This document shows, one piece after another, positions 1-5,045 of a stretch of 5,385 nucleotides of DNA. How positions within the stretch are numbered: the first letter of the stretch is position 1; every line of letters starts with the position of its first letter. The stretch spans positions 1 through 5,385 of the forward strand of contig CAJUMD010000150.1 in the NCBI GenBank assembly GCA_910587275.1, read 5' to 3'. The notes beneath the pieces are model-generated. The model was not told the origin of the DNA and searched no databases. It saw only the letters and a program-made list of their open reading frames with translations. This DNA comes from an uncultured Kineothrix sp. GTDB taxonomy: Bacteria; Bacillota; Clostridia; Lachnospirales; Lachnospiraceae. The translations under genes and the position numbers were made by a program.

Positions 1-27
1 TCCCATAAATCAAGGTTTGAGCAGTAA
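1..27 (+). CDS. Possible C-terminal tail of an upstream gene (partial)
   Basis: Reading from base 1 gives eight codons (SHKSRFEQ) and then TAA at 25-27. A basic hydrophilic tail would fit the cytoplasmic end of an ABC permease such as MetI, which often precedes metQ, but eight residues cannot identify a family. The frame starting at base 2 is also open, to a TGA at 44-46, so even the frame is uncertain. The permease idea is inferred only from the neighbouring metQ. Confidence 0.25.
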   Translation, partial: SHKSRFEQ

Positions 28-34
28 AAAATCA

Positions 35-53
35 GGTAGTTTTTGACACTACC
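35..53. promoter_or_regulatory. 19-base inverted repeat upstream of metQ (candidate operator or intercistronic stem-loop)
   Basis: GGTAGT (35-40) and ACTACC (48-53) are perfect 6-base arms around a 7-base centre, ending 23 bases before the metQ start. The centre includes TTGACA (43-48), but no -10 box lies 16-18 bases further on, so this is not a convincing promoter. Rrf2-family regulators bind short inverted repeats of about this size, and an Rrf2 gene lies downstream, so an operator is a reasonable inference. In RNA the same arms could form a small hairpin between an upstream gene and metQ. There is no U-run to make it a terminator. Confidence 0.4.
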
Positions 54-62
54 CAGGAAAAA

Positions 63-69
63 GAGGAGG
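63..69 (+). promoter_or_regulatory. metQ ribosome binding site
   Basis: GAGGAGG ends 7 bases before the ATG at 77. This near-ideal spacing fixes that start over a GTG at 131, which has only a weak, too-close AAGG before it. Confidence 0.85.
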
Positions 70-76
70 AAAAGTT

Positions 77-943
77 ATGAAAAAGAGAGTGACGGAGGAG
101 TTCGGAACAAAAGGTTTGAAAACGAAGGCTGTGAAATCCAAAGTGTTAGCGGGCGTGTTTGCCTTTGTCTTAGCGGCCGGTGCGCTTACGGCGTGCGGGG
201 CGTCAAAAGAAGGCGGGACCATCACCGTGGCGGCGACGGAAGTACCCCATGCGGAGATTCTGGAGGCGGCGAAACTGGTTTTGGCAGGGCAGGGCTGGGA
301 TTTGCAGGTAACGGTATTCAACGATTACGTACAGCCCAATGAAGTGGTGGAAGCAGGGGATTTTGACTGCAATTATTTCCAGCACAGTCCCTATTTAGAC
401 AGTTTTAATGCGGAACGCGGCACACACCTTGTCAATGTAGGGGAAATCCACTATGAACCGCTTGGCATCTACGGCGGGACGGAATCCGACCTTGCGAATA
501 TATCCGACGGGGCAACGATTGCCATTCCTAATGATACCACCAATGAGGCGAGGGCGCTGTTGCTGCTGCAGGACAACGGTATCCTTACCTTAAAGGAAGG
601 CGCGGGCATTGAAGCCACAAAAAATGACATTGCGGAGAATCCCCACAACGTGGAAATCGTGGAGCTGGAGGCGGCACAGGTGGCGAGGGTTATAGGGGAG
701 ACTTCCTTTGTGGTGCTTAACGGAAATTATGCGCTCCAGGCAGGACTGAATGCGCAGACCGATGCGCTTGCTTACGAGACATCCGATTCGGAGGCGGCGA
801 AGACTTATGTAAACGTGATTGTGGTAAAAGAAGGAAATGAGGAAAACGCAGGCGTGAAGGCTTTGGTGGACGTACTCAAATCCGAAGAAATCAGGAAATT
901 CATCAATGAGAAATACCAGGGTTCGGTAGTACCTTTTGATTAA
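77..943 (+). CDS. metQ: MetQ/NLPA-family substrate-binding lipoprotein of a methionine ABC transporter
   Basis: This is the extracellular substrate-binding lipoprotein of a MetNIQ-type ABC importer, which delivers methionine (some relatives take D-methionine or Met dipeptides) to the permease. The 288-residue protein has a basic N-terminus, a hydrophobic stretch at about 23-36 and the lipobox LTAC at 37-40, so Cys40 should be lipidated. NLPA-family blocks follow in order: VAATEVPHAEIL (51-62), FNDYVQPNEVV (81-91), NYFQHSPYLDSF (99-110), IAIPNDTTNEARALLLLQ (148-165), LEAAQVARV (197-205) and NGNYALQAGL (215-224), which carries the Asn-Tyr segment that contacts ligand in characterised MetQ proteins. 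Length is normal for the family. The stretch before the hydrophobic core, about 22 residues, is longer than usual. Residue 98 is Cys where many homologues have Ala. No promoter is visible in the 76 upstream bases and metN/metI are absent, so it is probably co-transcribed from upstream. The Rrf2 gene follows after 26 bases. Confidence 0.93.
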   Translation: MKKRVTEEFGTKGLKTKAVKSKVLAGVFAFVLAAGALTACGASKEGGTITVAATEVPHAEILEAAKLVLAGQGWDLQVTVFNDYVQPNEVVEAGDFDCNYFQHSPYLDSFNAERGTHLVNVGEIHYEPLGIYGGTESDLANISDGATIAIPNDTTNEARALLLLQDNGILTLKEGAGIEATKNDIAENPHNVEIVELEAAQVARVIGETSFVVLNGNYALQAGLNAQTDALAYETSDSEAAKTYVNVIVVKEGNEENAGVKALVDVLKSEEIRKFINEKYQGSVVPFD

Positions 944-954
944 GAAGCGCTGGC

Positions 955-960
955 AGGAGG
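955..960 (+). promoter_or_regulatory. Ribosome binding site that sets the rrf2 start
   Basis: AGGAGG directly abuts the ATG at 961, leaving no spacer, but stands 9 bases before the in-frame ATG at 970. The second ATG is therefore the likely start. It also gives the typical Rrf2 opening MKISTKGRYA. Confidence 0.8.
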
Positions 961-969
961 ATGGCGGGG

Positions 970-1410
970 ATGAAAATTTCCACGAAAGGGCGTTATGCGG
1001 TAAGGGTCATGCTGGATTTGGCGCTGCATAATACGGGGGAACACATTAAGGTAAAGCAGATTGCGGAGCGTCAGGGAATATCGGAAAAATATCTGGAGCA
1101 GATTATTTCCGTGCTGAATAAAGCCGGATACGTGAAAAGCACGAGGGGAGCGCAGGGCGGTTACCGGATAGCCGGGGACCCCCATTCCTACACGGTGGGG
1201 ATGGTCCTGCGCCTGACCGAAGGCTCGCTCTGTCCCGTTGCATGTCTGGAAGACGAGGTCAACGAGTGCGAACGCTGCGATACCTGTGAAACCCTGGGCG
1301 TGTGGAAAGAGTTAAACGCCGCAATCAACCGCGTGGTGGACGGCGTGACCGTCGGGGACCTGATGGAGCGCCAAAAAACGCGGGAAGGCGTGGTGGATTA
1401 TTCCATTTAA
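970..1410 (+). CDS. Rrf2-family transcriptional regulator (IscR/NsrR/CymR-like) with a cysteine cluster
   Basis: This 146-residue DNA-binding regulator belongs to the Rrf2 family, whose members sense Fe-S status, nitric oxide or cysteine supply. It opens with the family signature MKISTKGRYAVRVMLDLA (1-18). The winged helix-turn-helix follows, with IAERQGISEKYLEQIISVL (31-49) as the helical core and KSTRGAQGGYRIA (56-68) as the wing. Next comes a Cys-rich segment with Cys at 88, 92, 100, 103 and 106. The 92/100/106 triple matches the spacing used to ligate an Fe-S cluster in some Rrf2 proteins, while 88 and 103 are extra. The C-terminal helix includes VWKELNAAI (111-119). The start at 970 is preferred over 961 on ribosome-binding-site spacing. 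It lies 26 bases after metQ with no terminator between, so the two are probably one operon. This context suggests control of sulfur amino-acid uptake and perhaps autoregulation. Cluster binding and targets are inferred. No specific member (iscR, nsrR, cymR) can be assigned. Confidence 0.92.
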   Translation: MKISTKGRYAVRVMLDLALHNTGEHIKVKQIAERQGISEKYLEQIISVLNKAGYVKSTRGAQGGYRIAGDPHSYTVGMVLRLTEGSLCPVACLEDEVNECERCDTCETLGVWKELNAAINRVVDGVTVGDLMERQKTREGVVDYSI

Positions 1411-1437
1411 CCGGAACCCCAATCATTATTTTCCCTA

Positions 1438-1466
1438 TTGACAGACCAACCGTAAAGTCGCATAAT
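1438..1466 (+). promoter_or_regulatory. Sigma-A-type promoter for the MATE gene
   Basis: TTGACA (1438-1443) is followed 17 bases later by CATAAT (1461-1466), giving a perfect -35 and a 5/6 -10 at ideal spacing. Transcription should start near 1473, leaving a leader of about 59 bases. The boxes are partly embedded in an inverted repeat, CCTATT (1434-1439) and AATAGG (1464-1469). I see no terminator between the Rrf2 stop and this promoter, so some read-through from metQ-rrf2 is possible. Confidence 0.7.
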
Positions 1467-1531
1467 AGGTACAGTTTGCATCAAAATGCAGGCCGGGGAG
1501 ATTATGGAAAAGGAAAGGTTGGGAAAAGGAA

Positions 1532-2902
1532 ATGGCGAAAGATACGACAAAGGATATGACGCAGGGTTCGCCGATGAAGCTGATACTGGGATTTTCCGTT
1601 CCGCTTTTATTCGGCTTTTTGTTTCAGCAGTTTTACAGTGTGGTGGACACGGTAATCGTCGGGCGTTTTCTGGGGGTAAATGCGCTGGCAGGTGTGGGGA
1701 GTACCGGTTCCGTGAATTTCCTGATTATCGGTTTCTGCATGGGGGTATGCAACGGGTTTGCCATACCGCTGGCGCATAAGTTCGGGGCAAAGGATTATGC
1801 GGGGCTGCGGCAGTTTACGGCAAATGCCATGTGGCTTTCCATAGCGTTTGCCGTGGTAATGACGTTAGCGACTTCGCTGCTTTGCCGGAACATCCTGACG
1901 CTCATGAAGACGCCGGAGGATATTTTTGAACATGCGTATATTTATATTTTGATTATTTTCATCGGTATTCCGGCTACATACCTGTATAACATGCTGTCCG
2001 GCATTATACGTGCCATGGGGGACAGTAAGACGCCGCTGGTATTCCTGACGCTGTCTTCCCTGTTAAATATTGCGCTGGATTTGGTGTGTATCCTGAATTT
2101 CGGTATGGGCGTGGCGGGGGCGGCGCTGGCGACGGTGGTTTCCCAGGGGGTGTCCGGTGTGCTGTGCCTTTTGTATATGATTAGGAAGTTTCCGCTGCTT
2201 CATATAAAAAAGGATGAATGGAAGCCGAATCCGTCCCATATGGCGACGCTATGCGGCATGGGGATTCCCATGGGGCTGCAGTATTCCATTACGGCAATCG
2301 GAAGCGTGATTTTACAGACGTCGGTGAACACGCTGGGCGCCGTGGCGGTGGCATCGGTGACGGCGGCAGGCAAGGTAAGCATGTTTTTCTGCTGTCCTTT
2401 CGATGCCATGGGTTCCACGATGGCGACCTACGGCGGACAGAACGTGGGGGCGAAGAAGCTGGATCGTTTGGGACAGGGCATGAAAGCGTGCGTAATCCTC
2501 GGCTCGGTGTATTCTCTGTTAGCCTGTGCGGTGCTGTCCCTGTTTGGCAACCGGCTTGCCGCCCTGTTTATCGATGCGGCAAGCCCGGAGCTTTTGGAAA
2601 ATGCAAGGCTTCTGCTAATTGTCAACAGTGCTTTTTTTATTCCGTTGGCTTTGGTGAATATTGTCCGCTTCATGATACAGGGGATGGGGTTTGGTACCCT
2701 TGCCATCCTTGCGGGTGTGTGTGAAATGGTGGCGAGGAGCCTTGCCGGGCTGTTCCTGGTACCCACGTTCGGTTTTATCGGTGTGTGCTTTGCCAGTCCG
2801 TTGGCATGGATTTTTGCCGATGCGTTCCTGATTCCCGCTTACCTGCATGTTAAGAAGAAACTGCAGCGTCTGTTTGAACCTTCCGCACCGGGGCGGGCTT
2901 AA
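1532..2902 (+). CDS. MATE-family efflux transporter (cation-coupled multidrug/metabolite exporter)
   Basis: This 456-residue membrane antiporter belongs to the MATE family, which exports drugs or metabolites in exchange for Na+ or H+. It shows the usual twelve hydrophobic segments in two six-helix halves, roughly 15-220 and 240-440. Family features include the opening DMTQGSPMKLIL (8-19), then FQQFYSVVDTVIVGRFLG (31-48), GSTGSVNFLIIGF (56-68), AHKFGAKD (81-88) with its second-half counterpart GGQNVGAKK (301-309), and RAMGDSKTPL (160-169). The second-half counterpart of that last motif is QGMGFGTLA (383-391). The C-terminus ends in a short basic tail with no extra domain. The start at 1532 gives the normal N-terminal length, and an in-frame TAG at 1466 blocks any long extension. 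Its ribosome binding site is poor: AGGA stops one base before the ATG, and AGGAAAGG (1511-1518) lies 13 bases away. It has its own promoter. No adjacent MarR or TetR regulator hints at a substrate, which cannot be predicted from sequence. Confidence 0.93.
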   Translation: MAKDTTKDMTQGSPMKLILGFSVPLLFGFLFQQFYSVVDTVIVGRFLGVNALAGVGSTGSVNFLIIGFCMGVCNGFAIPLAHKFGAKDYAGLRQFTANAMWLSIAFAVVMTLATSLLCRNILTLMKTPEDIFEHAYIYILIIFIGIPATYLYNMLSGIIRAMGDSKTPLVFLTLSSLLNIALDLVCILNFGMGVAGAALATVVSQGVSGVLCLLYMIRKFPLLHIKKDEWKPNPSHMATLCGMGIPMGLQYSITAIGSVILQTSVNTLGAVAVASVTAAGKVSMFFCCPFDAMGSTMATYGGQNVGAKKLDRLGQGMKACVILGSVYSLLACAVLSLFGNRLAALFIDAASPELLENARLLLIVNSAFFIPLALVNIVRFMIQGMGFGTLAILAGVCEMVARSLAGLFLVPTFGFIGVCFASPLAWIFADAFLIPAYLHVKKKLQRLFEPSAPGRA

Positions 2903-2913
2903 ACGCCTGCTTT
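2893..2913 (+). terminator. Weak hairpin at the MATE stop codon (possible terminator)
   Basis: GCGGGC (2893-2898) pairs with GCCTGC (2905-2910) through six pairs, one of them G-U in the plus-strand RNA. The loop is TTAAAC and only three Ts follow. It overlaps the MATE stop codon. The T-run is too short for a confident intrinsic terminator. Confidence 0.35.
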
Positions 2914-2915
2914 CC

Positions 2916-2937
2916 GCACCCGGACGGATTCGGATGC
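2916..2937 (-). terminator. Weak hairpin just after the GH2 stop (possible terminator)
   Basis: On the minus strand GCATCCG (2937-2931) pairs with CGGGTGC (2922-2916) around an 8-base loop. All seven positions pair, one as U-G. On the plus strand that position is a C-A mismatch, so the fold favours the GH2 transcript. No U-run follows, so it may act only as a 3' end stabiliser. Confidence 0.3.
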
Positions 2938-2944
2938 CTGTTGT

Positions 2945-4726
2945 TTAACGGAGTTTACATATTTTCCGGTCATAGGTGAGCAGTCCGTTGACTTCTTCTT
3001 CCACATCGGATACCTGGGTGTAGACGGCGGCGCTGAGTCCTTTGTCCACAAGAGGAAGAACTTCCCGCTCCATCAGCCGGCGGAAGGCGCGGGCGAATTC
3101 CGGCAGGGTGTCGAATTTACGGTATCCGAAGATACGTTCCACACTGGAATGCCTCCTGACATGGCAGGCGTAGCCGCCGTATTCGGAGATGGCGCAGGAA
3201 CGGGAATCGTTGACTACCCGCAGTTTGCGGAAATAATTATGGATACTTTTGAAATCCCCGCCTTTCTGGTCGAACCAGCCGCTGGCATGGTCAACCGGAC
3301 GGGTGGGGTCTTTTTCCTTTATCATTGCCGTGATTTGATTGGCATCAAACTGTCCCCAGCCTTCGTTGAAAGGAACCCATACGGCGATGGAAGGGACGTT
3401 ATAGAGATAATCCACGGTTTCCATGCATTCTGCCGTCCATTCCTTCCTGCCCTCTTTGGAATCCCTCCCGAACAGTTTGTAGTTGCCGTCCTTAACATGA
3501 TTGGAAGCGGCAGGGAACAGGGTGGGGAAATAGCAGACGAGGGGCAGGGAATAACGGGTTCCTCCGCTGACCATATCCTGCCACACAATCATACCGAGAC
3601 GGTCACAGTGGTAGTACCAGCGGGCAGCTTCAATTTTAATGTGCTTGCGCATCATGTTAAAGCCGAGTTCCTTCATGGTCCGGATATCGTAAACGAGCGC
3701 TTCGTCGGAAGGTGCGGTGTAAAGGCCGTCGGGCCAGTAGCCCTGGTCCAGTACGCCGTTCAGGAAACAGGGCCTGTGGTTCAGGCAGAAGCGCATGATA
3801 CCGTTCTGGTCCGGCTCTACCGTAAAAGAACGCATGGCAAAATAACTTTCCACCGTATCCTCCCCGTACTGCAGGCACAGCCCGTACAGGAAAGGGGTGT
3901 CCGGCGTCCAGGGGTGCCGTTCGGAAATGGGTACCGTTGCCAAAAAACGCTCATGTCCGTCCGCAGTGTCACAGGAACCGTCATAAATGCAGCGTTCCCC
4001 GGCAAAAACCCGTATGCGGAGGGGAAGTGCGTTTCTGCCGGAGACCAAAAGGCGTATTTCCAGCTCTTTTTTGTCAAAATCCGGTGTCAGGTACAGTTTG
4101 CGGATATGCGCCTTGGGTACCCATTCCGTCCATACGGTTTGCCAAATGCCGCTTTGGGCGGTATAGTACATGCCTCCCCGTTTTAAGGTCTGCTTGCCCC
4201 TGCTGTGGTAAGAGGTATCGCTGGTATCCCATACCCGCAGGGTTAAGGAGTTATCCCCTTCCCGTACGGAGTCCGTAATATCCGCCTCAAAGGGCAGGTA
4301 ACCGCCCATATGGGTGCAGACCTTCCTGCCGTTTACGTAAACGCTGGCATACTGGTCCACGGCCCCGAAGTGGAGAAGGAGCCTTTTGCCGGAACGGTAT
4401 TCTTCCGGTGTGACGGAAACGGTCCGTTCATACCAAAGGTATTCCCGGGGCTTTAACTGGCGTTCCACGCCCGACAGGATGCTTTCCGGGGAAAACGGTA
4501 CAAGAATCCGTCCGTCATGGGCGGAAGGTGCGGCGGAGGAATTGGTAATGGCATAGTTCCAGTAGCCGTTTAGAATTTTATAATTGTCCCGTTTTAACTG
4601 GGGACGCGGGTATTCTTCCAGCACATGGTCCGGTGAAAGGTTTTCGCCCCAAACGGTGGTGAGACGGGCGAGGACGTCGTCTTCGCGGTTTTTGTTGATG
4701 TTGAGCGCTGCATCTAAGATATCCAT
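2945..4726 (-). CDS. Glycoside hydrolase family 2 enzyme (beta-galactosidase/beta-glucuronidase superfamily, substrate unknown)
   Basis: This is a retaining exo-glycosidase of family GH2 that removes a terminal sugar from oligosaccharides or glycosides. From the chosen start it is 593 residues. An N-terminal sugar-binding beta-sandwich (about 40-200) includes WYERTVSV (98-105), YVNGRKV (130-136) and the GIW segment near 193-195. An Ig-like domain (about 205-300) follows, and then a TIM barrel (about 305 to the end). Barrel landmarks are LNGVLDQGYWPDGLY (322-336), RKHIK (360-364), VWQDM (381-385), the acid/base FNEGWGQFD (453-461) with Glu455, the nucleophile ISEYGG (513-518) with Glu515, and the closing TQVSDVEEEVNGLLTYDR (570-587). 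Both catalytic glutamates are present and the barrel looks complete. There is no signal peptide, so it should be cytoplasmic. It is much shorter than LacZ (about 1,000 residues) because it lacks the extra C-terminal domains. Numbering starts at the ATG at 4726, which has 7-base ribosome binding site spacing. An ATG at 4732 would add MP but leaves one base. No sugar transporter is adjacent, so specificity is open. Confidence 0.9.
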   Translation of the reverse strand: MDILDAALNINKNREDDVLARLTTVWGENLSPDHVLEEYPRPQLKRDNYKILNGYWNYAITNSSAAPSAHDGRILVPFSPESILSGVERQLKPREYLWYERTVSVTPEEYRSGKRLLLHFGAVDQYASVYVNGRKVCTHMGGYLPFEADITDSVREGDNSLTLRVWDTSDTSYHSRGKQTLKRGGMYYTAQSGIWQTVWTEWVPKAHIRKLYLTPDFDKKELEIRLLVSGRNALPLRIRVFAGERCIYDGSCDTADGHERFLATVPISERHPWTPDTPFLYGLCLQYGEDTVESYFAMRSFTVEPDQNGIMRFCLNHRPCFLNGVLDQGYWPDGLYTAPSDEALVYDIRTMKELGFNMMRKHIKIEAARWYYHCDRLGMIVWQDMVSGGTRYSLPLVCYFPTLFPAASNHVKDGNYKLFGRDSKEGRKEWTAECMETVDYLYNVPSIAVWVPFNEGWGQFDANQITAMIKEKDPTRPVDHASGWFDQKGGDFKSIHNYFRKLRVVNDSRSCAISEYGGYACHVRRHSSVERIFGYRKFDTLPEFARAFRRLMEREVLPLVDKGLSAAVYTQVSDVEEEVNGLLTYDRKICKLR

Positions 4727-4733
4727 CGGCATG

Positions 4734-4740
4734 TCCTCCT
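4734..4740 (-). promoter_or_regulatory. GH2 ribosome binding site, favouring the inner ATG
   Basis: On the minus strand AGGAGGA occupies 4740-4734. It is one base from the ATG at 4732 and seven bases from the in-frame ATG at 4726, so the inner start is preferred. Confidence 0.8.
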
Positions 4741-4794
4741 GGGGATATATGGCCTTTTAGTTCGTCTGTGACAAGTATTTCTGCTATTTATTAT

Positions 4795-4823
4795 ATTATA
4801 GGAAATGCGGGATACCTTGTCAA
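4795..4823 (-). promoter_or_regulatory. Perfect-consensus sigma-A promoter for the GH2 gene
   Basis: Read on the minus strand, TTGACA (4823-4818) and TATAAT (4800-4795) are both exact consensus and are separated by exactly 17 bases. Transcription should start near 4788. A promoter this strong usually either drives high constitutive expression or is held by a repressor. A rough dyad, GTTATGGCATTAAC (4826-4839), sits just upstream of the -35 but is imperfect. Confidence 0.85.
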
Positions 4824-4878
4824 ATGTTATGGCATTAACGCCTATTTCGCTGCAGAGTATCTGATATAGGGCACATGG

Positions 4879-4906
4879 CGGCAGTGCAGGGGTTTATTGC
4901 CTGCCG
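4879..4906. repeat. GC-rich inverted repeat in the divergent intergenic region
   Basis: CGGCAG (4879-4884) and CTGCCG (4901-4906) are perfect 6-base arms 16 bases apart. A competing pairing, GCAGG (4886-4890) with CCTGC (4900-4904), shares the right arm. It lies between the two divergent promoters and could be a regulator site, or chance. Confidence 0.35.
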
Positions 4907-4923
4907 GACATAGGAATTAAACA

Positions 4924-4952
4924 TTGTGTTCCTGATGGTTTCATAGTATAAT
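4924..4952 (+). promoter_or_regulatory. Probable promoter for the glycosyltransferase gene
   Basis: TATAAT (4947-4952) is a perfect -10. A weak -35, TTGTGT (3 of 6 matches), lies at 4924-4929 with a 17-base spacer. Transcription would begin near 4959, about 87 bases before the ATG. The poor -35 suggests modest or activator-dependent transcription. Confidence 0.55.
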
Positions 4953-4956
4953 GGAA

Positions 4957-4966
4957 TCACCGGTGA
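4957..4966. promoter_or_regulatory. Palindrome TCACCGGTGA at the predicted glycosyltransferase transcription start
   Basis: This 10-base perfect palindrome begins 5 bases after the -10 box, where a bound repressor would block transcription. Part of it also forms a wider repeat, GTTTCA (4938-4943) with TGAAAC (4964-4969), that brackets the -10 box. The operator role is inferred from position and symmetry only. Confidence 0.4.
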
Positions 4967-4967
4967 A

Positions 4968-4985
4968 ACAACATATAAATGTTGT
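4968..4985. promoter_or_regulatory. 18-base palindrome / 5' leader hairpin before the glycosyltransferase
   Basis: ACAACAT (4968-4974) and ATGTTGT (4979-4985) are perfect 7-base arms around ATAA. It sits at about +10 to +27 of the predicted transcript, so it could be a repressor operator or a hairpin at the very 5' end of the mRNA that protects it from decay. Confidence 0.5.
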
Positions 4986-5031
4986 CTTAAAACATTCCTA
5001 CATAAAAGGCGGGTGCAGGACAAACAGGGGG

Positions 5032-5036
5032 AAGGA
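5032..5036 (+). promoter_or_regulatory. Glycosyltransferase ribosome binding site
   Basis: AAGGA lies 9 bases before the ATG at 5046, inside a purine-rich run from 5026. It supports this start over an in-frame GTG at 5013. Confidence 0.6.
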
Positions 5037-5045
5037 CAGGTACGA

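Larger units (their letters stand above)
4727..5045. other. Divergent intergenic region between the GH2 and glycosyltransferase genes
   Basis: This 319-base non-coding stretch separates two divergent genes. From left to right it holds the GH2 ribosome binding site and a leader of about 55 bases, the GH2 promoter (4795-4823), a GC-rich inverted repeat (4879-4906), the glycosyltransferase promoter (4924-4952), two palindromes (4957-4966 and 4968-4985), and a leader of about 87 bases ending in a purine-rich ribosome binding site. Short open frames here show no recognisable protein or good start signal. I recognise no riboswitch or T-box. Confidence 0.75.

Noticed and set aside
43..71. TTGACA at 43-48 as a metQ promoter
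   Set aside because: The bases 16-18 positions downstream are purine-rich ribosome-binding-site sequence, with no TATAAT-like box.
1..76. SAM riboswitch or T-box ahead of metQ
   Set aside because: The 76 bases available show only one small 6-base hairpin, with none of the long conserved stems or the terminator such elements need. An element further upstream cannot be excluded.
1401..1434. Terminator after the Rrf2 gene
   Set aside because: Only 4-base TTCC/GGAA pairings are present, without a GC-rich stem or T-run.
1486..1779. A 97-codon plus-strand frame overlapping the MATE start
   Set aside because: It is out of frame with MATE, has no protein features and lies mostly inside the MATE coding region. 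It is kept only as a possible influence on translation.
2218..2724. A 168-codon plus-strand frame inside the MATE gene
   Set aside because: It is a frame shadow of MATE with no hydrophobic segments or recognisable motifs.
3149..4186. A 345-codon open frame on the plus strand inside the GH2 gene
   Set aside because: It is antisense to a well-supported GH2 coding region with both catalytic motifs. Its translation matches no family I recognise, and a long antisense frame is expected from the codon bias of the real gene.
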